Below, piece by piece: positions 15,674 to 22,931 of a stretch of DNA of 29,943 nt (the stretch's first letter is position 1; each line of letters opens with the position of its first letter). The stretch is taken from NCBI GenBank assembly GCA_028290125.1, contig JAQGKM010000090.1, forward strand, positions 1 through 29,943. The letters are read 5' to 3'. The position numbers and the translations under genes are program-made. This DNA comes from Hyphomicrobiales bacterium (lineage in GTDB: Bacteria; Pseudomonadota; Alphaproteobacteria; Rhizobiales; Beijerinckiaceae). The notes beneath the pieces were generated by a model. It searched no databases. It was not told where the DNA came from and was given only the letters and a program-made list of their open reading frames with translations.

Positions 15674-16408
15674 TCATGCGGAAGGCAGGACGGCCGGAAG
15701 CGAGAGTTGAAACGTGACGCCGCCTTCGGCGGACGAATATCCGATGGTCGCCCCGATCTTCTGCGACAGGGCGCGGACGATCCGGAAGCCCAGTCCCTTG
15801 GCGTCGGTCGCGTCGAAAGCCGCCGGCAAGCCGTCGCCATCGTCGATCACCTGGAGGGTGAAATTTCCAAGGCGGTCGGAGGCGCAGCTCGCCCGGATCG
15901 CGCCGGGCTCGCCGGCCGCATGGGCATGCTTGAGCGAGTTGGTGATGATCTCGACCATGATCTGCGTGATCGGAAGCACCACGTTCATCTGCACGTAGCA
16001 ACCAGGCCTGAACGCACTCGAGACGGCGACAAGGCCCGATATGCCCTGCCGGAACGGCTCGCACGAATCTCGCAGATAGCGTGAGATGTCGACCACGTCG
16101 GCGAAGGGGTCCGCCGACAGCGCCCGGTGCAGCCCCGACATCACGGTGATCTGCGCGGCGATGCTGTACATGGCTGCAAGAGCGAGCGGATCAGCCGCCC
16201 CATTTGCTATTTTTTTCATTTCCCCACGCTTGATGCTCACATAGCCCGCCAGCAACGCGAAATGAGTGGCTATCCTGTGTTCGGACTCCACGATCTGCGT
16301 GCAATCGGAACAGACGTCGCCCAGCGGGGCGATCGCCGCAATGGGCGCGCGCGACAGCGCCGCATCCGCTGACAGCAATCCTTCGGCGAGAAAGCCGTTA
16401 TGCGTCAT
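15674..16408 (-). CDS. Soluble histidine kinase (HisKA_2/HWE-like), no sensor domain
   Basis: A 244-residue protein with only the catalytic parts of a sensor kinase. The dimerisation/phosphoacceptor helix has ESEHRIATHFALLAGYVSIK, placing the likely phosphorylated histidine at H44, in the style of HisKA_2 kinases (HRxxN form; here Thr-His follows instead of the usual Asn). The ATP-binding domain has an N box EIITNSLKHAH (N157), G1 IDDGDGLP (D190) and G2 GLGFRIV. There is no transmembrane segment and no PAS or GAF domain before the helix, so it must sense through a partner or serve as a phosphotransfer protein. GGAGG precedes the ATG. It follows a Crp/Fnr regulator gene by 48 bases; no response regulator is present in the window. 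Confidence 0.85.
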   Translation of the reverse strand: MTHNGFLAEGLLSADAALSRAPIAAIAPLGDVCSDCTQIVESEHRIATHFALLAGYVSIKRGEMKKIANGAADPLALAAMYSIAAQITVMSGLHRALSADPFADVVDISRYLRDSCEPFRQGISGLVAVSSAFRPGCYVQMNVVLPITQIMVEIITNSLKHAHAAGEPGAIRASCASDRLGNFTLQVIDDGDGLPAAFDATDAKGLGFRIVRALSQKIGATIGYSSAEGGVTFQLSLPAVLPSA

Positions 16409-16456
16409 GACATCCTCCGTGAAGGTTCGGACAGCGCATGAGACGCTGGTCTGCGC

Positions 16457-17182
16457 TTATTGTTCGATCTGTTCGTCGTCGTCGCGGTTCACATAGCCCG
16501 CCAAAGCCTTCATGCCCGCCATGTCCTGGATCACCACCATCTGGTTCTTCAGCGTGACCAGACCTCTTTCGCGCAAGAGCCGGAGCACGCGATTGACGTG
16601 AATGGTGCTGAGGCCCAGAGCGTCCGCCAGCACATACTGGTTCAACGGACAGGCGAAGGAATGATTGCTGGCGAGACCCACGAGTTGCAGGCGATCGTTT
16701 AGCTCTAGCAGGAAATGCGCCGTTCTTTCCATGGCATTTCGTCGGCCGATGCTGACCAGATGCTCCACCACCATGGCCTCATCGCGCGAGGCGGCCCACA
16801 GGATCGCCGCGCCGAGCCGGGGCAGCTCGTTGAACAGGTCCTTCATCCGCGCAGCCTGGATGCGACTGACGAGGGAATCCGTCAGCGCAGAGAAGGAATG
16901 ATCCGACGTCCGCAGCAGAATGCTTCTGAGGCCCACGCAATCGCCCGGGATCGGGAAGGTGATGATCTGTCGTCCACCGTCCGGCAACAGCTTGAAGCTA
17001 CATGCCCAGCCTTCGTGGATGATGTAGGCCGACTGCCCGGCCTGCCCTTCGTGCACGATCTCCCGGCCTTTTTTCACCCTGATCGGGGAGGATTGCAGGT
17101 CCGAGAGGTATTTGAGTTCGTGAACCGACAGATCCACGAAGGTGCTGATCTTGCGCACAAGATAGTTTTCGTGACCTGTCAT
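16457..17182 (-). CDS. Crp/Fnr-family transcriptional regulator
   Basis: A 241-residue cytoplasmic regulator. Residues about 20-135 form a cyclic-nucleotide-binding-like beta-roll (KKGREIVHEGQAGQSAYIIHEGWACSF, then GRQIITFPIPGDCVGL). Residues about 150-225 carry the Crp-type winged helix (CPLNQYVLADALGLSTIHVNRVLRLLRERGLVTLKN), whose recognition helix STIHVNRVLRLLRE is well conserved. The N-terminal cysteines that hold the Fnr iron-sulfur cluster are missing, so direct oxygen sensing is unlikely. The ATG at 17182 is chosen since the upstream extension is unlike the family. Same strand and likely the same transcript as the histidine kinase; divergent from the 82-residue orphan gene. Confidence 0.9.
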   Translation of the reverse strand: MTGHENYLVRKISTFVDLSVHELKYLSDLQSSPIRVKKGREIVHEGQAGQSAYIIHEGWACSFKLLPDGGRQIITFPIPGDCVGLRSILLRTSDHSFSALTDSLVSRIQAARMKDLFNELPRLGAAILWAASRDEAMVVEHLVSIGRRNAMERTAHFLLELNDRLQLVGLASNHSFACPLNQYVLADALGLSTIHVNRVLRLLRERGLVTLKNQMVVIQDMAGMKALAGYVNRDDDEQIEQ

Positions 17183-17223
17183 ACGTGGTCGCACCCTGGC
17201 TGTCGCCCTACTCGAAAGTACAT

Positions 17224-17243
17224 CGTTCCCACCGGAACGTTCC
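17224..17243. promoter_or_regulatory. Overlapping palindromes in the Crp-regulator promoter region
   Basis: CGTTCC at 17224-17229 pairs with GGAACG at 17234-17239 around four bases, and GGAACGTTCC at 17234-17243 is itself a perfect 10-base palindrome. A wider pair, GTGTTA at 17249-17254 and TAACAC at 17275-17280, lies next to it. All are between the divergent starts at 17182 and 17357, so they are candidate operators; the binding protein is unknown. Confidence 0.4.
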
Positions 17244-17356
17244 AAGAAGTGTTACAGAAAAAGAAACGGTTCAATAACACAGGTTAGCCTTGGCCTTTCC
17301 GGAAGACATTAAAGTGCATCGATGGCTCAACGCCTCCAGAACAAAGCAGGACACGC

Positions 17357-17605
17357 ATGAACGCTCTCCCGAAGGTCGAAAGATCTGCTTCGGGCGCCGC
17401 CGCGCTCTCGATCTGCGAGTCTCTTCTGCTCGCGTTAGGCGATCTCAAAATCCTGTCTGAACAGGACGTCATCGGCATCATGAAGGACGCGACCGCCGCG
17501 CATCGCAACGCCGAGGAATCGCCCGATGAGCCCGGCTTCCATGCAGAGGTCGCGTGCATTCTCGAAGGCATCGTCGCCGGCGGAAACTCCGTCCGCCGGC
17601 CCTGA
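17357..17605 (+). CDS. Small conserved protein of unknown function
   Basis: An 82-residue soluble protein. The central stretch ALSICESLLLALGDLKILSE and IMKDATAAHRNAEE looks helical, and it ends with EGIVAGGNSVRRP. Short proteins with a similar CESLLLALxDLKIL...AGGNSVRRP frame are familiar to me from Hyphomicrobiales genomes, always without known function. It diverges from the Crp regulator across a 174-base region with palindromes. Codon use and GC match its neighbours, supporting a real gene. No catalytic motif is visible; an adaptor or small regulatory role is a guess. Confidence 0.7.
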   Translation: MNALPKVERSASGAAALSICESLLLALGDLKILSEQDVIGIMKDATAAHRNAEESPDEPGFHAEVACILEGIVAGGNSVRRP

Positions 17606-17651
17606 TCACGTCTCGAACAAACAGCGCCGATCACCTTATCGTGCAGTCGAT

Positions 17652-18578
17652 TTACTGGGTCGTCGACTTGGCGCCGCGCTCGGCTTCGAGCGTATCGGGC
17701 ACGAGCCCCTTTGCGCTGACATGCGCGATGAAATCATCCGTCCAGCGATCGAAATTTTGCAGCGCCTCGGTCTCCTGCGGCAACTCGTCTGCCTGATCGT
17801 CCGCGTAGAGCTTGCCGACGCCCATGTTGGCGTGGCTCCACAATCGGTCGGGCACCTCTATGCCTGAATAGCGGCACTGCCACACGAGTCCCTCGTAGGC
17901 GTCGCGTTCGTTGTCATGCGGCTCCTTCTCGGGATCGAACCACGCCTTGTGGGCGAGAGTTTTCGGGCGCCCGTCGGGGCCGAGATCGGCGCCGCCGAGA
18001 TCGCCGTAGCAAAAAAAGCCCGCACTGCGGCCTTCCAGATGATTTTTCGACAGCTCGGACCATTGCGGCGAACGCTCCAGCGCCTGCGCCAGCAGCGTGT
18101 TCTTCTTCTCGATGAGATCGGGCCGCGGATTGCCGCCGCTGATGCACACGAGGCGATCGAACAGCAGTTTGAAATTGGTGGTCGGGCCATACCAGTTGAT
18201 CGGCCCGATGAACGCCCACGCGTCGGCGCGTGCGAGCCGCTCGTAGAGATGCAGATCCCACAGCAGGTCGGGCTGATGGTCGCTCTTGGGCCCGTAACAA
18301 TTGCAGGGCCAGACGCACAACGCCATGGACGAGCTGACGCAGGCGTTGCACGCCTGGATCTTGGGCTTGCCGTGCTCGTTGCCGATGTCTTCGTGATCGG
18401 TCTGCCAGCCCGGCGGCAAGCGGCCAAGCATGCGATGCATCAGTGCGCGCGCTTTCGAATCCATGCCGGGGCACGAGTTCAAGCGGCGTTGAGATCCGGC
18501 GATCAGCAGGACGCGCAGCGGTCGCTCGGCGGTGACATGCGGCTTTTCAATAGGGGGTTCGTCGTGTGTCTCGGGCAC
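17652..18578 (-). CDS. Flavodoxin-fold oxidoreductase with a five-cysteine cluster
   Basis: A protein of about 308 residues with an NADPH-dependent FMN reductase/flavodoxin-like N-terminus: RPLRVLLIAGSQRR (phosphate loop region), then ADAWAFIGPINWYGPTTNFKLLFDRLV, the usual PINWYGPT flavin contact. An insert carries C77, C80, C88, C92 and C94 (ACNACVSSSMALCVWPCNC), reminiscent of the iron-sulfur flavoproteins, where a compact cysteine motif binds a 4Fe-4S cluster; the spacing here (C-x2-C-x7-C-x3-C-x-C) differs. No ATG is available; GTG at 18578 is preferred because a longer GTG start at 18659 would place a perfect palindrome (18622-18639) inside the gene. The stop is firm, the start is not. 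Confidence 0.75.
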   Translation of the reverse strand: MPETHDEPPIEKPHVTAERPLRVLLIAGSQRRLNSCPGMDSKARALMHRMLGRLPPGWQTDHEDIGNEHGKPKIQACNACVSSSMALCVWPCNCYGPKSDHQPDLLWDLHLYERLARADAWAFIGPINWYGPTTNFKLLFDRLVCISGGNPRPDLIEKKNTLLAQALERSPQWSELSKNHLEGRSAGFFCYGDLGGADLGPDGRPKTLAHKAWFDPEKEPHDNERDAYEGLVWQCRYSGIEVPDRLWSHANMGVGKLYADDQADELPQETEALQNFDRWTDDFIAHVSAKGLVPDTLEAERGAKSTTQ

Positions 18579-18621
18579 GGGATGATCCAGATGGCGCCGG
18601 CACGGCCGACGATGTTGCGGG

Positions 18622-18639
18622 TTGCGGTTAAAACCGCAA
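18622..18639. promoter_or_regulatory. Perfect 18-base palindrome, candidate operator
   Basis: TTGCGGTT at 18622-18629 and AACCGCAA at 18632-18639 are exact reverse complements around AA. The site is 44 bases upstream of the GTG start proposed for the flavodoxin-like gene and about 150 bases upstream of the divergent XRE regulator gene, whose product is the obvious candidate to bind it. Confidence 0.6.
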
Positions 18640-18787
18640 AGCCGGCGTAGGTTGCACACGCGCAGCCGCAGCTGAGACTTGACAAGCCGCCGCGCGGTCC
18701 GTCGTTCCGGGAAGTTGTCCGCCCGGCGAGGTCAGGCTTGCGCTTCGGCGAACACACGGTTTAATGCGCGCCGGAGGTCCAGTCGAA

Positions 18788-19186
18788 ATGGCACGCAGCG
18801 TACGATCCGCCAGCAAGGGCGATCAGGAAGTCGGCGCGAAAATCCGGGCACGGCGCCGCGCCCTGGCGGTCTCGCAATCGGATCTGGGTGACAAGATCGG
18901 CGTCTCGTATCGTCAGGTCCAGAAATACGAGGCCGGCGTCAACCGCATCAGCATCATGCGGCTCGAACAGATCGCCGCCGCGCTCGATGGACGCCTTTCG
19001 GACTTCCTCGATTCTGCGCCGGACGAAAGCACCTCCGCCCTTGACGCCTTTGCCGTGCTGCCGGAGGCGCAAGTTTTTCTGGACGCCTATCTGTCGATCG
19101 CCGATCCCGCCACGCGGAAGCTGATCGTCACGCTGACACTCTCGCTTGCCGGACAGGCCAATCAACCCGCTGGCGATTGCGAATAA
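18788..19186 (+). CDS. XRE-family (lambda repressor-like) transcriptional regulator
   Basis: A 132-residue DNA-binding protein. Residues about 18-72 form an HTH_3 domain: KIRARRRALAVSQSDLGDKI, then GVSYRQVQKYEAGVNRISIMRLEQIAAAL. The pattern SQxxLGxxxGVSxxQVQKYExGxNRI is the one common in alphaproteobacterial XRE regulators. The C-terminal 55 residues, helical, probably mediate dimerisation. GGAGG lies 10 bases before the ATG at 18788; an ATG at 18764 in frame lacks a ribosome-binding site. It lies between the flavodoxin-like gene (divergent) and the repeat-protein gene (same strand, 105 bases downstream), so either could be its target. Confidence 0.9.
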   Translation: MARSVRSASKGDQEVGAKIRARRRALAVSQSDLGDKIGVSYRQVQKYEAGVNRISIMRLEQIAAALDGRLSDFLDSAPDESTSALDAFAVLPEAQVFLDAYLSIADPATRKLIVTLTLSLAGQANQPAGDCE

Positions 19187-19218
19187 TACCAGCAGACTTG
19201 GTTACCGTTCAAATACCA

Positions 19219-19232
19219 CGACCTTAGGTTCG
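19219..19232 (+). promoter_or_regulatory. 14-base motif CGACCTTAGGTTCG, shared with the barrel-gene promoter
   Basis: CGACC-TTA-GGTTCG is nearly palindromic and lies 59 bases before the repeat-protein ATG. Read in the direction of the outer-membrane barrel gene, the same motif appears as CGACC-TAA-GGTTCG at 22763-22776, 69 bases before that ATG. CTGAG(G/C)CAT follows in both, 5-8 bases downstream. Confidence 0.5.
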
Positions 19233-19291
19233 TGTTGCCGCTGAGGCATGTGCGCCCAATGCTACCTCAAGTAGAGGTTTCTGGAGGTCAC

Positions 19292-21364
19292 ATGAAACAG
19301 CATCACATGGCCAAACATCTCACTCTCAGCACGGCGCTTGTCCTCAGTCTGTCCGGCTTCGCCACCGGTGCCGGCGCCGGGAGTCTGTCTCTGGGTTCTG
19401 TCAGCGTCAACACGGGCGGCGGGTCTCTGGGCGTCTCGGCGGGCGGCCTGTCGACCAGCGTTGGCGGCGGCGGACTCGCGGTCGGCGCGGGATCCCTGGG
19501 CGTCGGCGTCGGCTCGGGCGGCGTGACCACCGGGGCTGGCGGATTGTCGGTCGGCGTCGGGTCAGGCGGCGTCTCTGTCGGCAGCGGCGGATCGCAGGCC
19601 ACGAGCGCACCTGCCGGAACGCTCGGCAGCGCATTCCAGAGCGGAAACAGCTTCTTCTCGGGCGGCGCGAACTTCGCGCCAGCGGGCTCTGGTCCGCGGA
19701 CCACGGCGACCGAGGGCGTGAACATCCGGGCGCGCGTCGGAGGACGCTCACGCACCCAGCCGATGCAGGCGACCGCGCCGTCCGGCAGGTCGCAAGCGTC
19801 GCACACGACGCGCGCGGCCGACCGCCGGCCCGTCGCCGACGTGAAGGTCAAAGTGCTGAATTTGCGTTCGGCTTCGACACAGGCGCGCAAGACGCCGCTC
19901 GCGACCGCCAACGTCGGCGTTCTCAATTCAAACAGGACGGGCTCGGCCGGCTCCGGCCAGAAGGCCGGCGCATTGGCTGACGTCAAGGTCGGTGTCCTGA
20001 ACTCGGGCCAGCCGCGGCCCGCAGGCAGCCCGCGCTCGACCTCGCCGGTTGCGGCGGTGGACGTCGGCGTCCTCAACTCAGGCGCTGGCCAGCCAGGCAG
20101 CGGCGGTGCGAAGGGCGCGGTCGCCGACGTCAATGTCGGCGTCCTGAATTCGCGGACTGGCTCCGGCGGCGCGGGATCGACGCCTGCCCCCAACGCGAAG
20201 TCGCCTGTCGCAGCGCTCGATGTCGGCATCCTCAACTCCGGCGCCAGCCAGCCGGGCAGCGGCGGATCGAAGGGCTCGGTCGCGGACGTCAACCTCGGGA
20301 TCCTGAACTCCGGGACCGGCGCGGGCGGCGGCTCGGGGTCGTCGCCGACCTCCAACACCAAGTCGCCGGTCGCGGCGCTCGACGTCGGCATTCTCAACTC
20401 CGGCGCCAGCCAGCCGACGAGTGGCGGGCCGAAAGGCTCCGTCGCGGACGTCAATGTCGGAATCCTGAACTCCGGCGCCGGCGGCTCGGGCTCGGGATCG
20501 ACCCCGACCAACAATGCGATGTCGCCTGTCGCGGCGCTCGATGTCGGGATCCTCAACTCGGGCGCCAACCAGTCCGGCGGGGCTCCCGGCTCGGTCGCCG
20601 ATGTCAATGTCGGGATCCTGAACTCCGGGACCGGTTCGGGCGGCGGCACGGGCTCGACGCCGGGCTCCAACCCGACGTCGCCGGTCGCGGCTGTCGATGT
20701 CGGCATCCTCAACTCCGGCGCCAATCAGCCGGGCAGCGGTGGAACGACCGGCTCGGTCGCCGACGTCAACCTCGGGATCCTGAACTCCGGGATCGGCGCT
20801 GGCGGCGGCACGGGCTCGACGCCGGGCTCCAACCCGACGTCGCCGGTCGCGGCTGTCGATGTCGGCATCCTCAATTCCGGCCCGTCCGGCAATTCCGGAT
20901 CCACCGGCACGCTCGCCAACGTCGACCTCGGAATTCTGAACTCCGGGTCTTCAGGCGGGTCGAACGGTTCAGGCGGGTCGCCGCTGGTGAATGTCGATAT
21001 CGGCGTCCTGAACGGCGGTGGCGGCACTGGTGGCGGGCCAGGCAACCCCGGTGGTGGCGGCAACCCCGGAGGCCCCGGCGGCAATCCCGGCGGCGGCTCT
21101 GATCCCGGCGGCAACGGCGGCAATTCCGGCGGCGGCGGTGGCGGCGGCGGCATTTCGATCGGCGGGTTCACAGCCGTCTATGTCATGAACGAGCGCGGAA
21201 ACCTCGACCGCGATCGCTGCATGCGCCTGCTGAACGACGAACGCACGCTGCGCAGCAAGCAGAAGCCGGACCAGCGCCGCAACTTCGAGAAGCTCGTCGG
21301 TCTCTGCCGCGATTACGTCCGCCTTCTCAAGCGGACCAACGAGGCCAACAACACGCATAAATAA
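19292..21364 (+). CDS. Secreted Gly-rich protein with about sixteen DVxVGxLNSG repeats
   Basis: A 690-residue exported protein. Residues 1 to about 30 are a signal peptide (LTLSTALVLSLSGFATGAGA). Residues about 31-110 are short Gly/Ser/Val repeats (SLGV, GGLSV, GSGG). From about 181 to 575, about sixteen copies of a 12-residue core occur, alternating two kinds: SPVAALDVGILNSG and SVADVNLGILNSG, joined by Gly/Ser/Pro linkers so that a double unit is about 54 residues. A pure Gly/Asn/Pro linker follows to about 623. The end, about 65 residues, is charged and helical with two cysteines (DRDRCMRLLNDE and GLCRDYVRLLKR). The regular beta-like cores suggest a stacked solenoid or fibre at the cell surface. 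GGAGGT precedes the ATG by 5 bases. No known family is recognised. Confidence 0.8.
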   Translation: MKQHHMAKHLTLSTALVLSLSGFATGAGAGSLSLGSVSVNTGGGSLGVSAGGLSTSVGGGGLAVGAGSLGVGVGSGGVTTGAGGLSVGVGSGGVSVGSGGSQATSAPAGTLGSAFQSGNSFFSGGANFAPAGSGPRTTATEGVNIRARVGGRSRTQPMQATAPSGRSQASHTTRAADRRPVADVKVKVLNLRSASTQARKTPLATANVGVLNSNRTGSAGSGQKAGALADVKVGVLNSGQPRPAGSPRSTSPVAAVDVGVLNSGAGQPGSGGAKGAVADVNVGVLNSRTGSGGAGSTPAPNAKSPVAALDVGILNSGASQPGSGGSKGSVADVNLGILNSGTGAGGGSGSSPTSNTKSPVAALDVGILNSGASQPTSGGPKGSVADVNVGILNSGAGGSGSGSTPTNNAMSPVAALDVGILNSGANQSGGAPGSVADVNVGILNSGTGSGGGTGSTPGSNPTSPVAAVDVGILNSGANQPGSGGTTGSVADVNLGILNSGIGAGGGTGSTPGSNPTSPVAAVDVGILNSGPSGNSGSTGTLANVDLGILNSGSSGGSNGSGGSPLVNVDIGVLNGGGGTGGGPGNPGGGGNPGGPGGNPGGGSDPGGNGGNSGGGGGGGGISIGGFTAVYVMNERGNLDRDRCMRLLNDERTLRSKQKPDQRRNFEKLVGLCRDYVRLLKRTNEANNTHK
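20641..20873. repeat. Near-identical 162-base DNA repeats inside the repeat-protein gene
   Basis: About 71 bases at 20641-20711 recur exactly at 20803-20873, an offset of 162 bases (54 codons). Other double units in the gene are similar but have diverged, so this pair reflects a recent duplication or gene conversion. Confidence 0.85.
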
Positions 21365-21370
21365 GAAGCC

Positions 21371-21400
21371 GCGAGAGGGCGCATGATCGCGCCCTCTCGC
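21371..21400. terminator. Bidirectional intrinsic terminator
   Basis: GCGAGAGGGCGC at 21371-21382 pairs perfectly over 12 bp with GCGCCCTCTCGC at 21389-21400 around ATGATC. TTTCTTT follows on the plus strand, and GGCTTCTTAT follows on the minus strand. It lies 6 bases after the repeat-protein stop and 6 bases from the opposing barrel-gene stop. Confidence 0.9.
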
Positions 21401-21406
21401 TTTCTT

Positions 21407-22693
21407 TCAGAACTTACCGTTGAGCGACACCATGTAGACGTCGCGTCCGAAATCCGCGCCCGGAGCGCCAAGCGCATTGTACGTCAGGCGCCGGTAGTCG
21501 AGCCCGAACGTGAGGTTGGGATTGACGATGTAGCGCGCTGTCGCAAGCGGGCTCCAGTAGCGGTCGCTGCGTCCCACGCCCTGAAAGTCATCGATGACAT
21601 AGCTGGCGCCCGCGCCCACGACGACATTCGACGCAACCTGGTAATCGGCCCGCGCGCCGAACTGCGACTCGATCAGGCTGACGCCGCCGGCGAGCGCCGA
21701 TTCCTTCGCTTCGCGACGGCCTTCCACGGTGATCGTGAACGTCGGCGTGATCAGGAAGCCCATCGCGCCGCCATAGGTCCACGTCGACACGGTCTCGAAG
21801 TTTACGCCCGCGTAGTTCTGATACATGTAGCCCGCGTAGGCCTCGCCGCGCAGGTTCGACCCCGGGCCCGGCTCGAGCAGAACGCCCGCGACCGTGCGCA
21901 TGCCGGTCGAATCGAAATCATGAATTCCGAAATCGCGGCGGTTGACGGCGGCTTCGACGAAGATGCTGGTGCGCGGCGCAACCACATAACCGATGCGTCC
22001 GTTGGCGACCGAGATCACGCCGTTGCGATATTGCTGCGGAATCGAAACACCGGCGAATTGCGCAGCGTCGTAATTGATCGCGAGGCCTGCGACGCCGACG
22101 GATGTCCAGACGCGATCGAAGCGATTGTTGAGCGCGACGGCGCCTTCCCACTGATCGAAGCCGGTCGGCTTGTCTGTGGTGGCGAACACGCTCTCGCCGG
22201 CGCCGCGCGTTTCATGTCCGCGCAGATATTGCGCCCGGCCCTGCACCTGCGTGTTCGCGTTGACATTGAACGTTCCGCCAACGCCGACGCCGCCGTTGAT
22301 CTGGTCTTCGCTCGAGAAGCGCACGTTGCGCCTGGACTCGATGAAGGCGGACGCGGTCACGTCGTGGCTCGCGCCCGTCGAGCGAAGGCTCATCTCGGGA
22401 CGCAGCAGCAGGATCTGATCGGATTGCCGGTTCGTGCGCGTCGCGAAAATGTTGGTGTCGTAGATCCAGCCGCCGGTGATCGAGGGCGCCACCACGACGT
22501 CGCCCACCTTCCACCCGACGAGCGGTTGATCGACCGTGGTGGTCGGGCCGGTGGCCGCGATCGGGGCTGAAGGGCGGCTTTCTCCAGCGACGCCCCGCGC
22601 GCCGTCCAATGTTCCGTAGTCCGTGGTCTGGGCATTCGCGGTGGCCGAGACCAGCAGGCTCAAGGCGCAAGCAGCGAGGTTGAAATCTCTCAT
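21407..22693 (-). CDS. Outer-membrane beta-barrel protein (BBP2-type putative porin)
   Basis: A 428-residue protein. Residues 1-21 are a signal peptide (LAACALSLLVSATANA, cleavage before QTTDYG). The rest alternates short amphipathic strands ending in aromatic residues (WIYDTNIFATRTN, GRIGYVVAPRTSIFVEAAVNRRDF, LTFGLDYRRLTYNALG), and the last residue is Phe after LNGK, the classic Bam-recognised C-terminus. The opening VAPSITGGWIYDTNIFAT resembles the BBP2/'putative beta-barrel porin 2' group often linked to exopolysaccharide or surface export in alphaproteobacteria. It is convergent with the repeat-protein gene and shares an upstream motif with it, so it may secrete or anchor that protein; this is inference. 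Its own promoter carries a full CtrA site. Confidence 0.85.
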   Translation of the reverse strand: MRDFNLAACALSLLVSATANAQTTDYGTLDGARGVAGESRPSAPIAATGPTTTVDQPLVGWKVGDVVVAPSITGGWIYDTNIFATRTNRQSDQILLLRPEMSLRSTGASHDVTASAFIESRRNVRFSSEDQINGGVGVGGTFNVNANTQVQGRAQYLRGHETRGAGESVFATTDKPTGFDQWEGAVALNNRFDRVWTSVGVAGLAINYDAAQFAGVSIPQQYRNGVISVANGRIGYVVAPRTSIFVEAAVNRRDFGIHDFDSTGMRTVAGVLLEPGPGSNLRGEAYAGYMYQNYAGVNFETVSTWTYGGAMGFLITPTFTITVEGRREAKESALAGGVSLIESQFGARADYQVASNVVVGAGASYVIDDFQGVGRSDRYWSPLATARYIVNPNLTFGLDYRRLTYNALGAPGADFGRDVYMVSLNGKF

Positions 22694-22733
22694 GAATCAG
22701 TCCCCTTTCGCTACCGAAAGTGGGTAACCTTGG

Positions 22734-22748
22734 TTAATAAATGGTTAA
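22734..22748 (-). promoter_or_regulatory. CtrA box upstream of the barrel gene
   Basis: On the minus strand the sequence is TTAACCATTTATTAAC, matching the CtrA consensus TTAA-N7-TTAAC, including the stronger half-site form TTAACCAT. It lies 40-55 bases before the barrel-gene ATG. CtrA is the cell-cycle master regulator of alphaproteobacteria and often controls surface and motility genes. Confidence 0.65.
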
Positions 22749-22762
22749 ATGGCTCAGTTGTG

Positions 22763-22776
22763 CGAACCTTAGGTCG
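22763..22776 (-). promoter_or_regulatory. 14-base motif CGACCTAAGGTTCG, shared with the repeat-protein promoter
   Basis: Read on the minus strand, toward the barrel gene, CGACC-TAA-GGTTCG differs from the motif at 19219-19232 only at one central base. It lies 69 bases before the barrel-gene ATG, upstream of the CtrA box, and is also within reach of the divergent PAS gene. Confidence 0.5.
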
Positions 22777-22931
22777 CCAGTGGTCCTTGAGATCACGACG
22801 GATCTGTTGCATTGCAGGAGCCGCTTCTCCACACATCGTCTAGGAGGGGAGCAAAAGTTGCAATCGTGCGTTGGGGCACAAAAGACGCGTCGTGCGACAA
22901 TTTTTGGGTGACCTGCAGCAGAGGGGGAATC

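Noticed and set aside
17234..17275. GGAAC as the -35 of a general-stress (EcfG) promoter
   Set aside because: No CGTT at 16-17 bases downstream on either strand.
19303..20724. Long minus-strand open frame (473 codons), Pro/Glu-rich
   Set aside because: It is the antisense shadow of the Gly-rich repeat gene; its repeats come from the coding repeats on the other strand, and it has no signal, start site or family resemblance.
19830..21010. Regular repeats that could suggest a CRISPR array
   Set aside because: They keep one open reading frame, encode a repeated peptide and lack uniform spacers or cas genes.
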